Source: Fen-1362 sp049516395 (lineage in GTDB: Bacteria > Planctomycetota > Phycisphaerae > Sedimentisphaerales > Anaerobacaceae). From it: a stretch of 64,000 bases of DNA. The notes beneath the pieces are model-generated. The model was not told the origin of the DNA, did not search any database, and worked only from the letters and a program-made list of their open reading frames with translations. Within the stretch, counting starts at the first letter, position 1. Each line of letters opens with the position of its first letter. The stretch spans positions 1 to 64,000 of the forward strand of contig JBEKTD010000001.1 in assembly GCA_049516395.1 (NCBI GenBank). Direction: 5' to 3'. The position numbers and the translations under genes were made by a program. Positions 7,374-15,831 of this stretch are shown piece by piece.

Positions 7374-8129
7374 ATGCAGGGAAGCAGTATTTCCGAAGCA
7401 GCAAAATGTCGATTAGAAAAATTGTGCGCGAAGGCAGTTCCGTTAGTCCCCGAAAACATGCGCGACAAGTGGCTGCATTACCTGAAGACGCATCTTGATA
7501 ATTATATTTCGGTGCTTTCCCGACTTGCCCCTCCGGAATCCTGCGGTAAATTACTTGAAGTTGGGTGCGTTCCGGGGCATCTTACCCTTTTACTTGCTGA
7601 TTTGGGGTATAACATTAGTTGTGTAGATATCGACCCAAACAGGATTTCTTCGCTATTGTCCGCTCACTCAATAAAGGTACATAAGGTGGACATTGAAACC
7701 GAGCGTCTCCCATTCGAAGACGGGTCTTTTTCCGTAGTATTGTTTACGGAAATTCTTGAGCATCTCAGAGTGCATCCTATCTTTGCGTTACGCGAGGTTG
7801 CTCGTGTTACCAAGACGGGCGGGAAAATAATTTTATCTGTCCCAAATATCACGCCGAGGCATCGGTGGAAATTTTTCACGGGCCGGGATTATCAGGGAGA
7901 TATAGTAGAGGCCTTTGAGCAGCTTGAAAATGTCGGTCATATGGGGCACGTCAGATTATACTCCGCCAGGGAAATTCAGCGTATATTGATGTATGTCGGA
8001 TATACCGACTTGAAGTTTTCTCGCGAAGGCAGGGTAAAGGGTAGCATATTCTGGCAGCTGTTTTTCCCGTGGCGAGATTATTTCCGAGGCGTTTTATACT
8101 GTGTTGCCACAAAACGCCGCCGTGTTTAA
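7374..8129 (+). CDS. Class I SAM-dependent methyltransferase (type 11)
   Basis: The 251-residue protein has the Rossmann methyltransferase motifs. LLEVGCVPGHLTLLLADLGYNISCVDIDP (motif I and the acidic residue binding the SAM ribose, residues about 60-90), LPFEDGSFSVVLFTEILEHL (motif IV) and REVARVTKTGGKIILSVPN (motif VI). The usual GxGxG is GCVPG, still glycine-rich. The C-terminal part with HVRLYSAREIQRIL is common in methyltransferases of O-antigen and capsule loci. It precedes the CDP-ribitol gene by about 55 bp on the same strand, so a role in modifying the same polymer is likely but inferred. The acceptor is unknown. A GAGG ribosome site lies upstream. Confidence 0.85.
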   Translation: MQGSSISEAAKCRLEKLCAKAVPLVPENMRDKWLHYLKTHLDNYISVLSRLAPPESCGKLLEVGCVPGHLTLLLADLGYNISCVDIDPNRISSLLSAHSIKVHKVDIETERLPFEDGSFSVVLFTEILEHLRVHPIFALREVARVTKTGGKIILSVPNITPRHRWKFFTGRDYQGDIVEAFEQLENVGHMGHVRLYSAREIQRILMYVGYTDLKFSREGRVKGSIFWQLFFPWRDYFRGVLYCVATKRRRV

Positions 8130-8185
8130 CATCTGTCTTATATTTTGAAAAACAGGTTTAACGGATTATACAGGGACAATTTCAA

Positions 8186-9550
8186 ATGAGCAAAGTGCAC
8201 GCAATTATACTGGCCTCAGGAGTAGGGAAAAGAGCCAGACACGATATTCCCAAACAATTTATAAAAATAGCGGGCAAAACAATCGTCGAGCATACCATCG
8301 AGATATTCGAGAGAAGTCCTGATATAGACAATATAATTATCGTTGTGCTCCCTATGTATAAAACGTTAATTGAAGAAATCATTCTCAAAAACAATTACAG
8401 GAAGGTAAGCAAAATACTTTGCGGGGGAGAAACCAGAAGAGAAAGCTCTTTTATCGGCATTGGTGCCATAAAGGACGACAACGACGTGGTTCTTTTGCAC
8501 GACGCCATCAGGCCTTTTCTGTCGGAGCGAATAATCACCCAATGTGTAAGTGCGCTGAAAAAATACGACGCTGTCGATGTTGCCATACCGTCTGCCGATA
8601 CAATAATCAGGGTAAACAGTGGGGACACAATAGAAGATATTCCCGTCAGAAAGTTTATGCTGCGAGGGCAAACGCCTCAGGGATTCAGGGTGGGCGTAAT
8701 AAAGAAAGCGCACCTGATGGCAAACAAAGAGAGGAGCGTTCAGGTTACGGACGACTGCGGCCTCGTGTTTAAATACAACTTGGCAAAAGTTCACGTGGTA
8801 AGAGGCGAGGAGAACAACATAAAAATAACATACCCGGAAGATGTGTTTCTGGCGGAAAGCTTATTCAAGGTCAGAAATATGGCCGTCTCGGAAAACATTC
8901 CGCTAAGCAGGCTTGCAGGCAAGGTCATAGTTGTTTTCGGGGCCAGCAGGGGGATAGGCCGGCATATAGCGGATATGGCTGCGAAATATAAGGCAAAGGC
9001 CTACGGGTTTTCAAGGGCCAGCAATGTTGACGTAACGTCCTGCAAGGCGGTGGAAAAGGCGCTGCGGTCCGTCTATCGAAAAGAAAAAAGAATCGATTAC
9101 ATAGTTAATACGGCAGCCATCTTAAAAATCGGGAAGATTGAATCGAGAGATGTCGAGGACATTACTTACGAAATCAACACCAATTATACGGGTTCCGTTT
9201 ATGTTTTGAAGGTCGGTATTGAATACGTAAAAAAAACAAGGGGAAGCATCCTGTTGTTTACCTCAAGCTCATATACGAGAGGCAGGGCGTTATACTCCAT
9301 CTATTCATCAACCAAAGCAGCCATCGTTAATTTAGTGCAGGCGGTGTCGGAAGAGCTTGCGCCTTACAACGTGACGGTGAACGCCGTAAATCCGGAAAGG
9401 ACGGCGACGCCGATGAGGAGGGAAAATTTTGGCAGCGAGCCCGGGGAGAGCTTGCTAGACCCGCACAAGGTAGCTCTTGTGTCGCTCCAGACCTTATTGT
9501 CCGGCCTGACAGGACAGGTAATATATGTGAAAAGAAGCGAAACTGCTTAG
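8186..9550 (+). CDS. Bifunctional CDP-ribitol pyrophosphorylase / ribulose-5-phosphate reductase (Bcs1/Acs1-like)
   Basis: Two domains are fused. Residues 1 to about 235 form an IspD/TarI-type cytidylyltransferase (IILASGVGKRARHDIPKQF, then LLHDAIRPF and TPQGF). Residues about 245-454 form a short-chain dehydrogenase with a GASRGIGRHIA nucleotide site, the NTAA motif and the YSSTK catalytic Tyr-Lys pair. The same order and size occur in Haemophilus influenzae Acs1/Bcs1, which reduces ribulose 5-phosphate and activates the ribitol 5-phosphate with CTP to CDP-ribitol. By that precedent this gene supplies CDP-ribitol for a ribitol-phosphate polymer. The next gene, 8 bp downstream, is a polyol-phosphate transferase of the kind that uses it. 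An IspD role in isoprenoid synthesis is unlikely given the fusion. AGGGA precedes the ATG. Confidence 0.82.
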   Translation: MSKVHAIILASGVGKRARHDIPKQFIKIAGKTIVEHTIEIFERSPDIDNIIIVVLPMYKTLIEEIILKNNYRKVSKILCGGETRRESSFIGIGAIKDDNDVVLLHDAIRPFLSERIITQCVSALKKYDAVDVAIPSADTIIRVNSGDTIEDIPVRKFMLRGQTPQGFRVGVIKKAHLMANKERSVQVTDDCGLVFKYNLAKVHVVRGEENNIKITYPEDVFLAESLFKVRNMAVSENIPLSRLAGKVIVVFGASRGIGRHIADMAAKYKAKAYGFSRASNVDVTSCKAVEKALRSVYRKEKRIDYIVNTAAILKIGKIESRDVEDITYEINTNYTGSVYVLKVGIEYVKKTRGSILLFTSSSYTRGRALYSIYSSTKAAIVNLVQAVSEELAPYNVTVNAVNPERTATPMRRENFGSEPGESLLDPHKVALVSLQTLLSGLTGQVIYVKRSETA

Positions 9551-9558
9551 CAGAGCAC

Positions 9559-10836
9559 ATGCTATGGCAATACGATGGAACTATGACGAAAAAGATTAGT
9601 CGCGTTTTAAAAACTCTTCGAGTGTTAATAATAGGGTGGGGGTTCATTATCCCGTTGTCTTATCTGTTCCCACGGAAAAAAAACCTCGTTTTGTTTATGG
9701 GGAAAAACAACGGGCTGTTTTTCGACAACGTAAAATACCTTTATTTATATCTGCACGGTCTCAAACTAGGCGACGTCGAATATTATTTTTTTACTGAAAA
9801 CAAATCGGTTTACAATATGCTGAGGCAGCACAATCTGCCGGCATTGCTTTATCCGACGCTGAGTTCGATATTAGCGCTTATTCGTTCGAGCGTTGTTATT
9901 TCGTGCAACACGCCTTGGCGCAAGAAATACAAGTATCACCTTTCATTCAGAGCAAAAAAAGTTCAACTGTGGCACGGTGTAGGCCTCAAAAAAATAGGGT
10001 TGATGGTGCCCGCCAATGTCAAAAGATATAATTCTTTCACAGGAAGGTTCAGTGACGCAATACGAGGCAAGAATTACATTTACGATTTATTTGTCTCCAC
10101 CTCTGATTGTTACACTGAAAATCTTTTTTCTAAAGCCGTCAGGGCGAGGAGTTTTATAGAGGCGGGCTATCCGAGAAACGACATACTTTTCAAAAAACGA
10201 CTCGATGAGCTTGATTTGCTTGAGGCGGATACCGAATCTCTCCGGAAGATAGACGAGTTTAGAAAAAACGGCTTCAAGTGCATCCTGTATGCGCCGACGT
10301 GGGACGACCCGATGGGCAACCCCATTAAAAGCGGTCTATTAAACCTGGAAAAGCTGTCTTTGTTGGCGAAAGAACACAAGTTCCTGTTTGTTTTGAAATT
10401 CCACCCGGCAATACGCTGCGACAAGGGAGCCGATTTATTTGACAATATAATCTATTACAGCAGCTCAAAAGATATCCAGCCCCTGCTGAAGGCGACCGAT
10501 GTTCTTATAACCGATTATTCATCCGTGTATATGGACTACTTGTTGCTCGACAGACCAATAGTATTCTTTCCTTATAATTACGAAAAATATATGGAATCGC
10601 AGGAAGGTCTCTTGTTCGACTACGGCTCGATGTCCCCAGGCCCGATATGTTATTCACAGGACCAGCTTCACGAGGCAATTACAAGTTACGTCCTTGGCCA
10701 TACTGATGAGTATGTCAATAAAAGGGCGGAGGTAAAAAAACTTGCATTCAAATACAAAGACGGCAAATCATCCGAAAGGATATGGAATTTCATTATGAAG
10801 GAATACCTTGGATTTTCAAAGGGGCAGGTTACTTAA
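9559..10836 (+). CDS. CDP-glycerol/CDP-ribitol polyol-phosphate transferase (TagB/TagF/Bcs3 type)
   Basis: The 425-residue protein belongs to the CDP-glycerol glycerophosphotransferase family. It has the GT-B signature blocks QLWHGVGLKKIGL (residues about 136-148), AGYPRND, ILYAPTWDD, FVLKFHP, and ATDVLITDYSSVYMDYLLLDRPIVFF near the C-terminus. The family transfers polyol phosphate from a CDP donor to make teichoic-acid-like chains. Directly downstream of the CDP-ribitol gene it most likely polymerises ribitol phosphate, as in H. influenzae type a/b capsules. An N-terminal hydrophobic stretch (VLIIGWGFIIPLSYLF) may anchor it to the membrane. Start choice lies between the ATGs at 9559 and 9583. 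A relic of a second copy's 3' end lies at 11974-12063. Confidence 0.85.
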   Translation: MLWQYDGTMTKKISRVLKTLRVLIIGWGFIIPLSYLFPRKKNLVLFMGKNNGLFFDNVKYLYLYLHGLKLGDVEYYFFTENKSVYNMLRQHNLPALLYPTLSSILALIRSSVVISCNTPWRKKYKYHLSFRAKKVQLWHGVGLKKIGLMVPANVKRYNSFTGRFSDAIRGKNYIYDLFVSTSDCYTENLFSKAVRARSFIEAGYPRNDILFKKRLDELDLLEADTESLRKIDEFRKNGFKCILYAPTWDDPMGNPIKSGLLNLEKLSLLAKEHKFLFVLKFHPAIRCDKGADLFDNIIYYSSSKDIQPLLKATDVLITDYSSVYMDYLLLDRPIVFFPYNYEKYMESQEGLLFDYGSMSPGPICYSQDQLHEAITSYVLGHTDEYVNKRAEVKKLAFKYKDGKSSERIWNFIMKEYLGFSKGQVT

Positions 10837-10861
10837 AGATTGTTACGAGTGTTTTCCGGTT

Positions 10862-10897
10862 CGGCAGGCAATCCGACATTAATGCGGCAGGCAATCC
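10862..10897. repeat. 13-bp direct repeat between convergent genes
   Basis: CGGCAGGCAATCC occurs at 10862-10874 and 10885-10897, a 23-bp period. The second copy encodes the last residues of the FkbM methyltransferase on the minus strand. The duplication may have replaced the original 3' ends here. Confidence 0.5.
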
Positions 10898-11733
10898 TGT
10901 TTATTCTGTATCTTCACGGCATATAAATAACCCAGAAGAAGTTTTTTTGTTTGTCTGCGTTGGATATGGACGGCAAAGCCGGCTTCGGTAAGAATTTTTA
11001 CCAATCTGTCAGGTTTCTCAAAATGATATTCCATTAGTATAATATCTACGTTGTCCATCAGCTTGGCTTCGTCCAGCCGTTCAAATATCTCGAACTCAGC
11101 CCCTTCGCAGTCACATTTGATAATAATGTGATTGCCTTTGTTTTCTTCAAGTATGGGAGCAAGCGATTGAGTGGCATCCTTTATCGTTACTGTTTCTGTT
11201 TGCGCATTTTGCTCGATGGATACAGCGTGAGTCGTGCTCATTCGATAAGACCATTCCGCAGAATACGGTATCTCAAGGGTAGCATCTTTGCCGCCCAGCC
11301 CGTATTCGAAAACCCGTATTTTTTTGCTAAGTTCAGGATTAAGGGCAAGATTTTTTTTTGCCTGCGAAACCGTCGGCTTGAAGGGCTCAAAAGCATATAT
11401 TTTCTCAACATTTTTTTGAGCAGCAAAGAAAAGCGATGCGGCGGCACAGTTCATTCCTATATCGATTACAATACAGTCATATTTGCATATTAAACTATAT
11501 ACTTCGTTTACGAGGATTTCTTTGATATTGAAGTACGCACTTGTATCATTTGACATGTCGAATTTGATGCTATTTGCCGTGACGACGATGTTCCCATCAA
11601 TTGTGCAGCCATCTTTGAGAAGTTGTTCGCGACGTTCTCGCGGCGCCGCCAGTTGCCTTATCTTGGCCCTGATCGCTTTCCTGATTTTTATGCTGGGTAT
11701 AAAACAACACAAAAGATTTATCAGCAGCTTCAT
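10879..11733 (-). CDS. FkbM-family methyltransferase
   Basis: The 284-residue protein has the FkbM SAM-binding core. CIVIDIGMNCAAASLFFA stands in place of the usual DvGaNiG, followed by KIYAFEPFKPTVSQAKKNLALN, then IIIKCDCEGAEFEIFERL, the FkbM motif KxDxEGxE. ILMEYHFEKPDRLVKILTEAGF is the usual C-terminal block. FkbM enzymes O-methylate hydroxyls of polyketides and, in polysaccharide loci, of sugars. The position among glycosyltransferases favours a sugar acceptor, which is inference. The N-terminal 40 residues are hydrophobic then basic and may contact the membrane. It converges with the polyol-phosphate transferase gene. Confidence 0.85.
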   Translation of the reverse strand: MKLLINLLCCFIPSIKIRKAIRAKIRQLAAPRERREQLLKDGCTIDGNIVVTANSIKFDMSNDTSAYFNIKEILVNEVYSLICKYDCIVIDIGMNCAAASLFFAAQKNVEKIYAFEPFKPTVSQAKKNLALNPELSKKIRVFEYGLGGKDATLEIPYSAEWSYRMSTTHAVSIEQNAQTETVTIKDATQSLAPILEENKGNHIIIKCDCEGAEFEIFERLDEAKLMDNVDIILMEYHFEKPDRLVKILTEAGFAVHIQRRQTKKLLLGYLYAVKIQNKQDCLPH

Positions 11734-11973
11734 TGCGAAAATTCTCTTCCTTTACTCTTTAAACTTAGCCCCGCCCAGCTATTTGCTCACCCGGAATTAC
11801 GCTCGTATCACAAAAACATTTCGTGGACGCATTTGCGGTCTGTTGAGCAATTCCGAACGGAGTTATAACCATATTTATCACATAGTGCAAGCATAAATAG
11901 AATATCAGGATTTTGGTATATACTTTAAGACCGTGAATACAGTTGCAATTGGTTTGCCAATGAGAGCATCTAA

Positions 11974-12063
11974 ACGAGGAGAGCTGCTCTCGAAAATAAG
12001 AACAGCAAATTCTCTGAAAGAATATGGGACTTCATAATGAAGGAATTTATTGAACCTTCATAG
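11974..12063 (+). pseudogene. 3' relic of a second polyol-phosphate transferase gene
   Basis: In frame before the TAG at 12061-12063 the plus strand reads FSERIWDFIMKEF, almost the same as SSERIWNFIMKEY at the end of the intact transferase at 9559-10836. The DNA also matches over this stretch. The frame is closed by a TAA at 11971-11973, so about 29 codons survive. This looks like the tail of a second CDP-polyol transferase gene lost by deletion. The remaining 240 bp of this 340-bp gap, upstream of the FkbM gene, hold nothing I recognise. Confidence 0.7.
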
Positions 12064-12074
12064 ATAAGTATTGC

Positions 12075-13043
12075 TTAATCTTCTTTTGAGACACTTTCCG
12101 GCCTGACCGGCAGGGGCGGGGGCATCTTCCAGTCGGGCATTTTGTCATTCCTGGGATTCAGCAGAAACGCCCTAAGCAGGTTGACATAAAGGCGCAGGTC
12201 AAGCGGCAGGTAATACAATGCCTTTTTCAGCAGGGCAATAGAAGCTTTCCTGTTGCCCGCCCCGTAATGTTTCAAGGCCAAATTGCGGTATAAATGACTT
12301 ATCTTGTGCATCGCCAATTTTCTCGGCACATACATATTACCGCCCAGGTGAAAATAGAACCGCTCCATAACGTACATATGGTATGTAAATAACCTTTTTT
12401 TGGCTGTAGCGGTCATGCTGTCTTCGGTTTGACGGTACATCATATAAACGTCAGGGACATACATAAATTTTGACTTGGTAGAAATGCGCAGGAAGAGGTC
12501 GAAATCGTCGCAGTTCTCCATTTTTTCATCCCAAAAAACGCCGTTAAAGGTGCTCTTTCGAAGTATAGTCGAAGAGGGCAGATTAAATGGTCTGTCGCGG
12601 AAAAACAAATCGGTTGTGATATATCCTGTGGGATATTTTTCCATCGTTATGTATGGCCCCTGAATTTTGCCGTCAACTAACAGCATAATTTTGGAGTATG
12701 CCGCATCAAAATCAGGGTTCACCTGTAAACTTTTTACCATTGTCTCTACGTAGTTTGGAGGCCACAGGTCGTCGCTGTCAAAAAAGCCGATAAATTCGCC
12801 GGTTGCCTTTGTTAATCCGAAGTTCCTTGCCGCCGACCCGCCAAGGTGGGGTCTCGAATAATACCTGACATTGTTGCGCTTTTGGGCAATCTCTTTGATG
12901 GTCGCCTGTGTGTCATCGGCGGAACCATCATCTACCACAATTATTTCGATATCGGGATACGTCTGCGCCAGCAAACTATCCACACACTCTTTGAGCAATT
13001 TGCTTCGGTTAAAGGTTGGTACAATTATACTTACTTTTGTCAT
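12075..13043 (-). CDS. Family 2 glycosyltransferase
   Basis: This GT-A enzyme of 322 residues opens with VSIIVPTFNRSKLLKECVDSLLAQTYPDIEIIVVDDGSADDT. GGSAARNFGLTKATGEFIGFFDSDDLWPPNY contains the DSDD metal motif near residue 93, and ENCDDFDLFLRIS lies in the acceptor domain. Its layout is close to that of the GT2 at 5213-6106, including the TGYIT..LF segment and the C-terminal helices, so the two are probably paralogs with related acceptors. It is the last gene of the minus-strand rml cluster, about 30 bp after another GT2. Likely role: adding a sugar to the rhamnose-containing chain. Confidence 0.88.
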   Translation of the reverse strand: MTKVSIIVPTFNRSKLLKECVDSLLAQTYPDIEIIVVDDGSADDTQATIKEIAQKRNNVRYYSRPHLGGSAARNFGLTKATGEFIGFFDSDDLWPPNYVETMVKSLQVNPDFDAAYSKIMLLVDGKIQGPYITMEKYPTGYITTDLFFRDRPFNLPSSTILRKSTFNGVFWDEKMENCDDFDLFLRISTKSKFMYVPDVYMMYRQTEDSMTATAKKRLFTYHMYVMERFYFHLGGNMYVPRKLAMHKISHLYRNLALKHYGAGNRKASIALLKKALYYLPLDLRLYVNLLRAFLLNPRNDKMPDWKMPPPLPVRPESVSKED

Positions 13044-13072
13044 TACTATAGTCCTGCGCTTTGTATCTATGG

Positions 13073-13891
13073 CTAACGGTCTAACGAGTCATCTGCCAGT
13101 ATATGTTGAATTGTTGTCGAGGACATAATCCTGTCCATGGTTCGATGGAATTTGCGATGCGTTCTGTCGCGGAGCTTAAACTCGCGGGGGTTTATCACCT
13201 GGGTGGCGTGCGCCAAATGCGTGATATACTGTCCCATAACCGACGGCGGCAGCTCAACGGTTTTATGGCCGCGGTCAACAAGCTCGAAATATAGCTTCTG
13301 TCCGGCGGTCAGGCCTTGGTCTTGGCCCATCAGGAACGAAAGTCCCTCGCGTCGCAAAACCTCGGTTCGGTACAGGCAGCATATCGTGCGGTTGTGATAA
13401 CGGTATTTTGCGCGCTGAGCAGGCGTGCTGAAAAACCCGCGCATAAACGATTTAACGTCCGTAACCCGCTTAAACAGCTCAATCCACATCGGCGTCAGCT
13501 CTATTTTTCCGGAGCCGACGCACACAATTTTTTCGTCTTCGTTGAAGTAAGAAATCAGTTTAGCCAGCCAGTCGGTTTTTTTTACAAAGGTATCGGAGTG
13601 CATCGCTACGAAAAACTCGGTATTACAGTTAACCAATCCCAAATCGAGAGCGGAGGCATGGTCGAAACTGCCTTGCGGCTGGTCCGACTGGCGGGGGCGC
13701 TCAATCAGGCGAATCCACTTCAGGGAACGCAAATACTCGACGGACTCATCATTGGAACTGTTATCGACGACAATCACTTCGTATGGACAGCTTGTGAACT
13801 TGCGAATACTCCGCAGGCAAAGGCGGGTGAAATCGTGGGTTTTATAATTGACTATGCAAATGGTCGCCTTGTTGCGTGCTAATTGAGCCAT
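13073..13891 (-). CDS. Family 2 glycosyltransferase, rhamnosyltransferase-like
   Basis: The start is the ATG at 13891 (ATICIVNYKTHDFTRLCLRSIRK follows shortly); the longer frame to 14005 overlaps rmlB and lacks family similarity. The 272-residue protein has the IVNYKT..EVIVVDNSSNDESVEYL opening typical of rhamnosyltransferase-type GT2s, a DLGLVNCNTEFFVAMHSDTFV segment where HSD stands at the metal site, and MGQDQGLTAGQKLY further on. It sits 27 bp behind rmlB and ahead of another GT2, so use of dTDP-rhamnose is a fair inference. There is a ribosome site AAAGGAG about 12 bases before the ATG. Confidence 0.85.
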   Translation of the reverse strand: MAQLARNKATICIVNYKTHDFTRLCLRSIRKFTSCPYEVIVVDNSSNDESVEYLRSLKWIRLIERPRQSDQPQGSFDHASALDLGLVNCNTEFFVAMHSDTFVKKTDWLAKLISYFNEDEKIVCVGSGKIELTPMWIELFKRVTDVKSFMRGFFSTPAQRAKYRYHNRTICCLYRTEVLRREGLSFLMGQDQGLTAGQKLYFELVDRGHKTVELPPSVMGQYITHLAHATQVINPREFKLRDRTHRKFHRTMDRIMSSTTIQHILADDSLDR

Positions 13892-13917
13892 CTCGCGGGA
13901 GAGCTCCTTTCTGTCAA

Positions 13918-14931
13918 TTACCTGTTTTTGTACATCGAATCGTAATACTTCTGGTAATCGCCCGAGACCACGTTGGCAAGCCAGTTGCGGTTTTCCAGAT
14001 ACCAATCAATAGTTTTGACGATGCCCTGCTCAAACGATACCGACGGCTTCCAGTTCAGCTTGTTGATTATCTTTGAAGCGTCGATGGCGTATCGCCTGTC
14101 GTGACCCGGTCGGTCGGTAACGTGTTTGATTAGTGATTCCGGTTTGCCTAAGCGGCCAAGTATCAGCCGGACGACGTCGATATTGGCTTTCTCATTGCAG
14201 CCGCCGATGTTGTATATTTCTCCCGGTGCCGCTTCGGTCAGCACCTTCCAGATTGCGGCGCAGTGGTCATAAACGTAGAGCCAGTCGCGGATTTGCATGC
14301 CGTCGCCGTAAACGGGAAGCTGTTTGTCGTTCAACGCGTTATTTATCATCAGGGGGATAAGCTTTTCAGGGAATTGATAAGGTCCGTAGTTATTAGAGCA
14401 GCGGGTGATATTGTATTGGACGCCGAAAGTATGCCCGAATGCGCGGACGAGAAGGTCCGCTGATGCCTTGCTGGCTGAATAAGGCGAGTTTGGGCTAAGC
14501 GGCGTATCCTCCGTAAACATCCCTTCACGCCCAAGGGCGCCGTAAACCTCGTCGGTTGAAATCTGTACGAATCGCCGCAGTTTCCGGTCTCTTGCTGCCT
14601 CAAGAAGCGTTAATGTTCCCGTAACGTTGGTCTCAATAAAGATTTTAGGTTCGCTGATTGAACGGTCAACGTGGCTTTCAGCGGCGAAGTTGACAATCGA
14701 ATCGATTTTGAACTCATCGATGATGCGCTCGATAAGTTTGGCATCGCAGATGTCGCCTTTTATGAATTTATGGTTCTTGTGATTTTCAAAGCCGGCAAGA
14801 TTTTCAAGATTGCCCGCATAAGTCAGCTTGTCGAGATTGACGACGAAACAATCCGGTTGTTCGGAAAGAATCATCCTCACGAAATTACTGCCGATAAAGC
14901 CGGCTCCGCCCGTAACGAGTAATTTTCTCAT
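13918..14931 (-). CDS. rmlB: dTDP-glucose 4,6-dehydratase
   Basis: RmlB converts dTDP-glucose to dTDP-4-keto-6-deoxyglucose. The 337-residue protein has TGGAGFIGSNFVR for NAD binding, NFAAESHVDRSI, the catalytic TDEVYG (with Asp-Glu), the YSASK Tyr-Lys pair and TRCSNNYGPYQFPEKLIPLMI. These are diagnostic of RmlB. Length and all motifs are normal. It is the fourth rml gene in the order A-C-D-B on the minus strand, 15 bp after rmlD. Confidence 0.97.
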   Translation of the reverse strand: MRKLLVTGGAGFIGSNFVRMILSEQPDCFVVNLDKLTYAGNLENLAGFENHKNHKFIKGDICDAKLIERIIDEFKIDSIVNFAAESHVDRSISEPKIFIETNVTGTLTLLEAARDRKLRRFVQISTDEVYGALGREGMFTEDTPLSPNSPYSASKASADLLVRAFGHTFGVQYNITRCSNNYGPYQFPEKLIPLMINNALNDKQLPVYGDGMQIRDWLYVYDHCAAIWKVLTEAAPGEIYNIGGCNEKANIDVVRLILGRLGKPESLIKHVTDRPGHDRRYAIDASKIINKLNWKPSVSFEQGIVKTIDWYLENRNWLANVVSGDYQKYYDSMYKNR

Positions 14932-14946
14932 ATCCGTTGGCTCCGT

Positions 14947-15831
14947 TCAGGACTGGGCCTGTTTAAGAAATTCCTCCAGAGGTTCCTGCCACGGTTTAAT
15001 CGGGCTGCTGAGCAAGGGCCTTATTTTGCTGCAATAGAATCTGCTGTTTAACGGCCTAACCGCCACAGAAGGAAAATCACTGGTTTTGCAGGGGGTCAGT
15101 TGAACGCCGAGATTGAGCTTTTCTGCGATAAACCGGGCGACTTCGAGTCGGCTGGCGTATCTCTGGTTCGCGAAATGGTATATGCCCGTCGGTTTTTTGT
15201 GTATGAGGTCGCAAATGGCCCTGGCGGCCTCGGTTGTTGCGGTAGGCGAGCCGACCTGGTCATCGACAACCTTCATTTCTTTTTGCCCGGCTTCGCCTAG
15301 CTTCGCCGAGGCGAGCGTTTGCGCCTTTTGAATAATTTTTTTTATGAAATTATCGCCTTTAAGCCCGTAAGTCCACTCGACCCGCATGATACAGTAATGG
15401 CAGTGGTTTTCAGTCAGCAGACGCTCGCCCGCAAGCTTGGTTCTGCCGTAAGCGTTTATCGGGTGCGGGATATCTTTTTCGGTATATGGCTTGTCGGAGG
15501 TGCCGTCGAAAACAAAATCGGTGCTTATATGCAGGACCCAGGCGCCTGATTTTCTCGCGGATATGGCAAGCATCCTTACAGCCTCGGCGTTGACGCGAAA
15601 CGCAAGCTCGGTTTCGGTCTCGGCTTTTTCAACATTGGTATAAGCGGCGCAATTGACTATCGTATGAGCCGGATGAATTACGCTGAGCAGTTGGTGTTCA
15701 TTTGTAATGTCGAACTCCGGCAGGTCAAACACCTCGAAATCGATGCCCCGGCTTTTGCACTCCGCCGCGACGTCTGTGCCCAACATTCCCTTGCCGCCGA
15801 GTATGATTATTTTATCAGGAGAGCCGCTCAT
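14947..15831 (-). CDS. rmlD: dTDP-4-dehydrorhamnose reductase
   Basis: RmlD reduces dTDP-4-keto-L-rhamnose to dTDP-L-rhamnose with NAD(P)H. Motifs: ILGGKGMLGTDVA, NCAAYTNVEKAE, HISTDFVFDGTSDKPYTE, NAYGRTKLAGE with the YxxxK pair, and VVDDQVGSPT. The family normally has a short linker between the helix after NFI and VVDDQ; here about 11 extra residues (LASAKLGEAG) are encoded by a palindromic repeat at 15290-15316, inserted in frame. The ATG overlaps the rmlC stop (ATGA), so translation is coupled. The enzyme is probably still active because the insertion lies at a surface loop, which is inference. Confidence 0.95.
   Translation of the reverse strand: MSGSPDKIIILGGKGMLGTDVAAECKSRGIDFEVFDLPEFDITNEHQLLSVIHPAHTIVNCAAYTNVEKAETETELAFRVNAEAVRMLAISARKSGAWVLHISTDFVFDGTSDKPYTEKDIPHPINAYGRTKLAGERLLTENHCHYCIMRVEWTYGLKGDNFIKKIIQKAQTLASAKLGEAGQKEMKVVDDQVGSPTATTEAARAICDLIHKKPTGIYHFANQRYASRLEVARFIAEKLNLGVQLTPCKTSDFPSVAVRPLNSRFYCSKIRPLLSSPIKPWQEPLEEFLKQAQS
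15290..15316. repeat. Palindromic repeat inserted in frame in rmlD
   Basis: A GC-rich imperfect palindrome built from GCTTCGCC, CTTCGCCGAGG and GGCGAGC units lies inside rmlD and encodes the extra LASAKLGEAG residues. Its repeat-like composition differs from surrounding codons. Confidence 0.65.

Noticed and set aside
8186..9550. IspD of the isoprenoid pathway
   Set aside because: The N-terminal domain is IspD-like, but the fused dehydrogenase and the adjacent polyol-phosphate transferase match the CDP-ribitol enzymes instead.
13891..14005. Upstream extension of the glycosyltransferase into rmlB
   Set aside because: The extra 38 residues are read across the end of rmlB and do not resemble GT2 N-termini.
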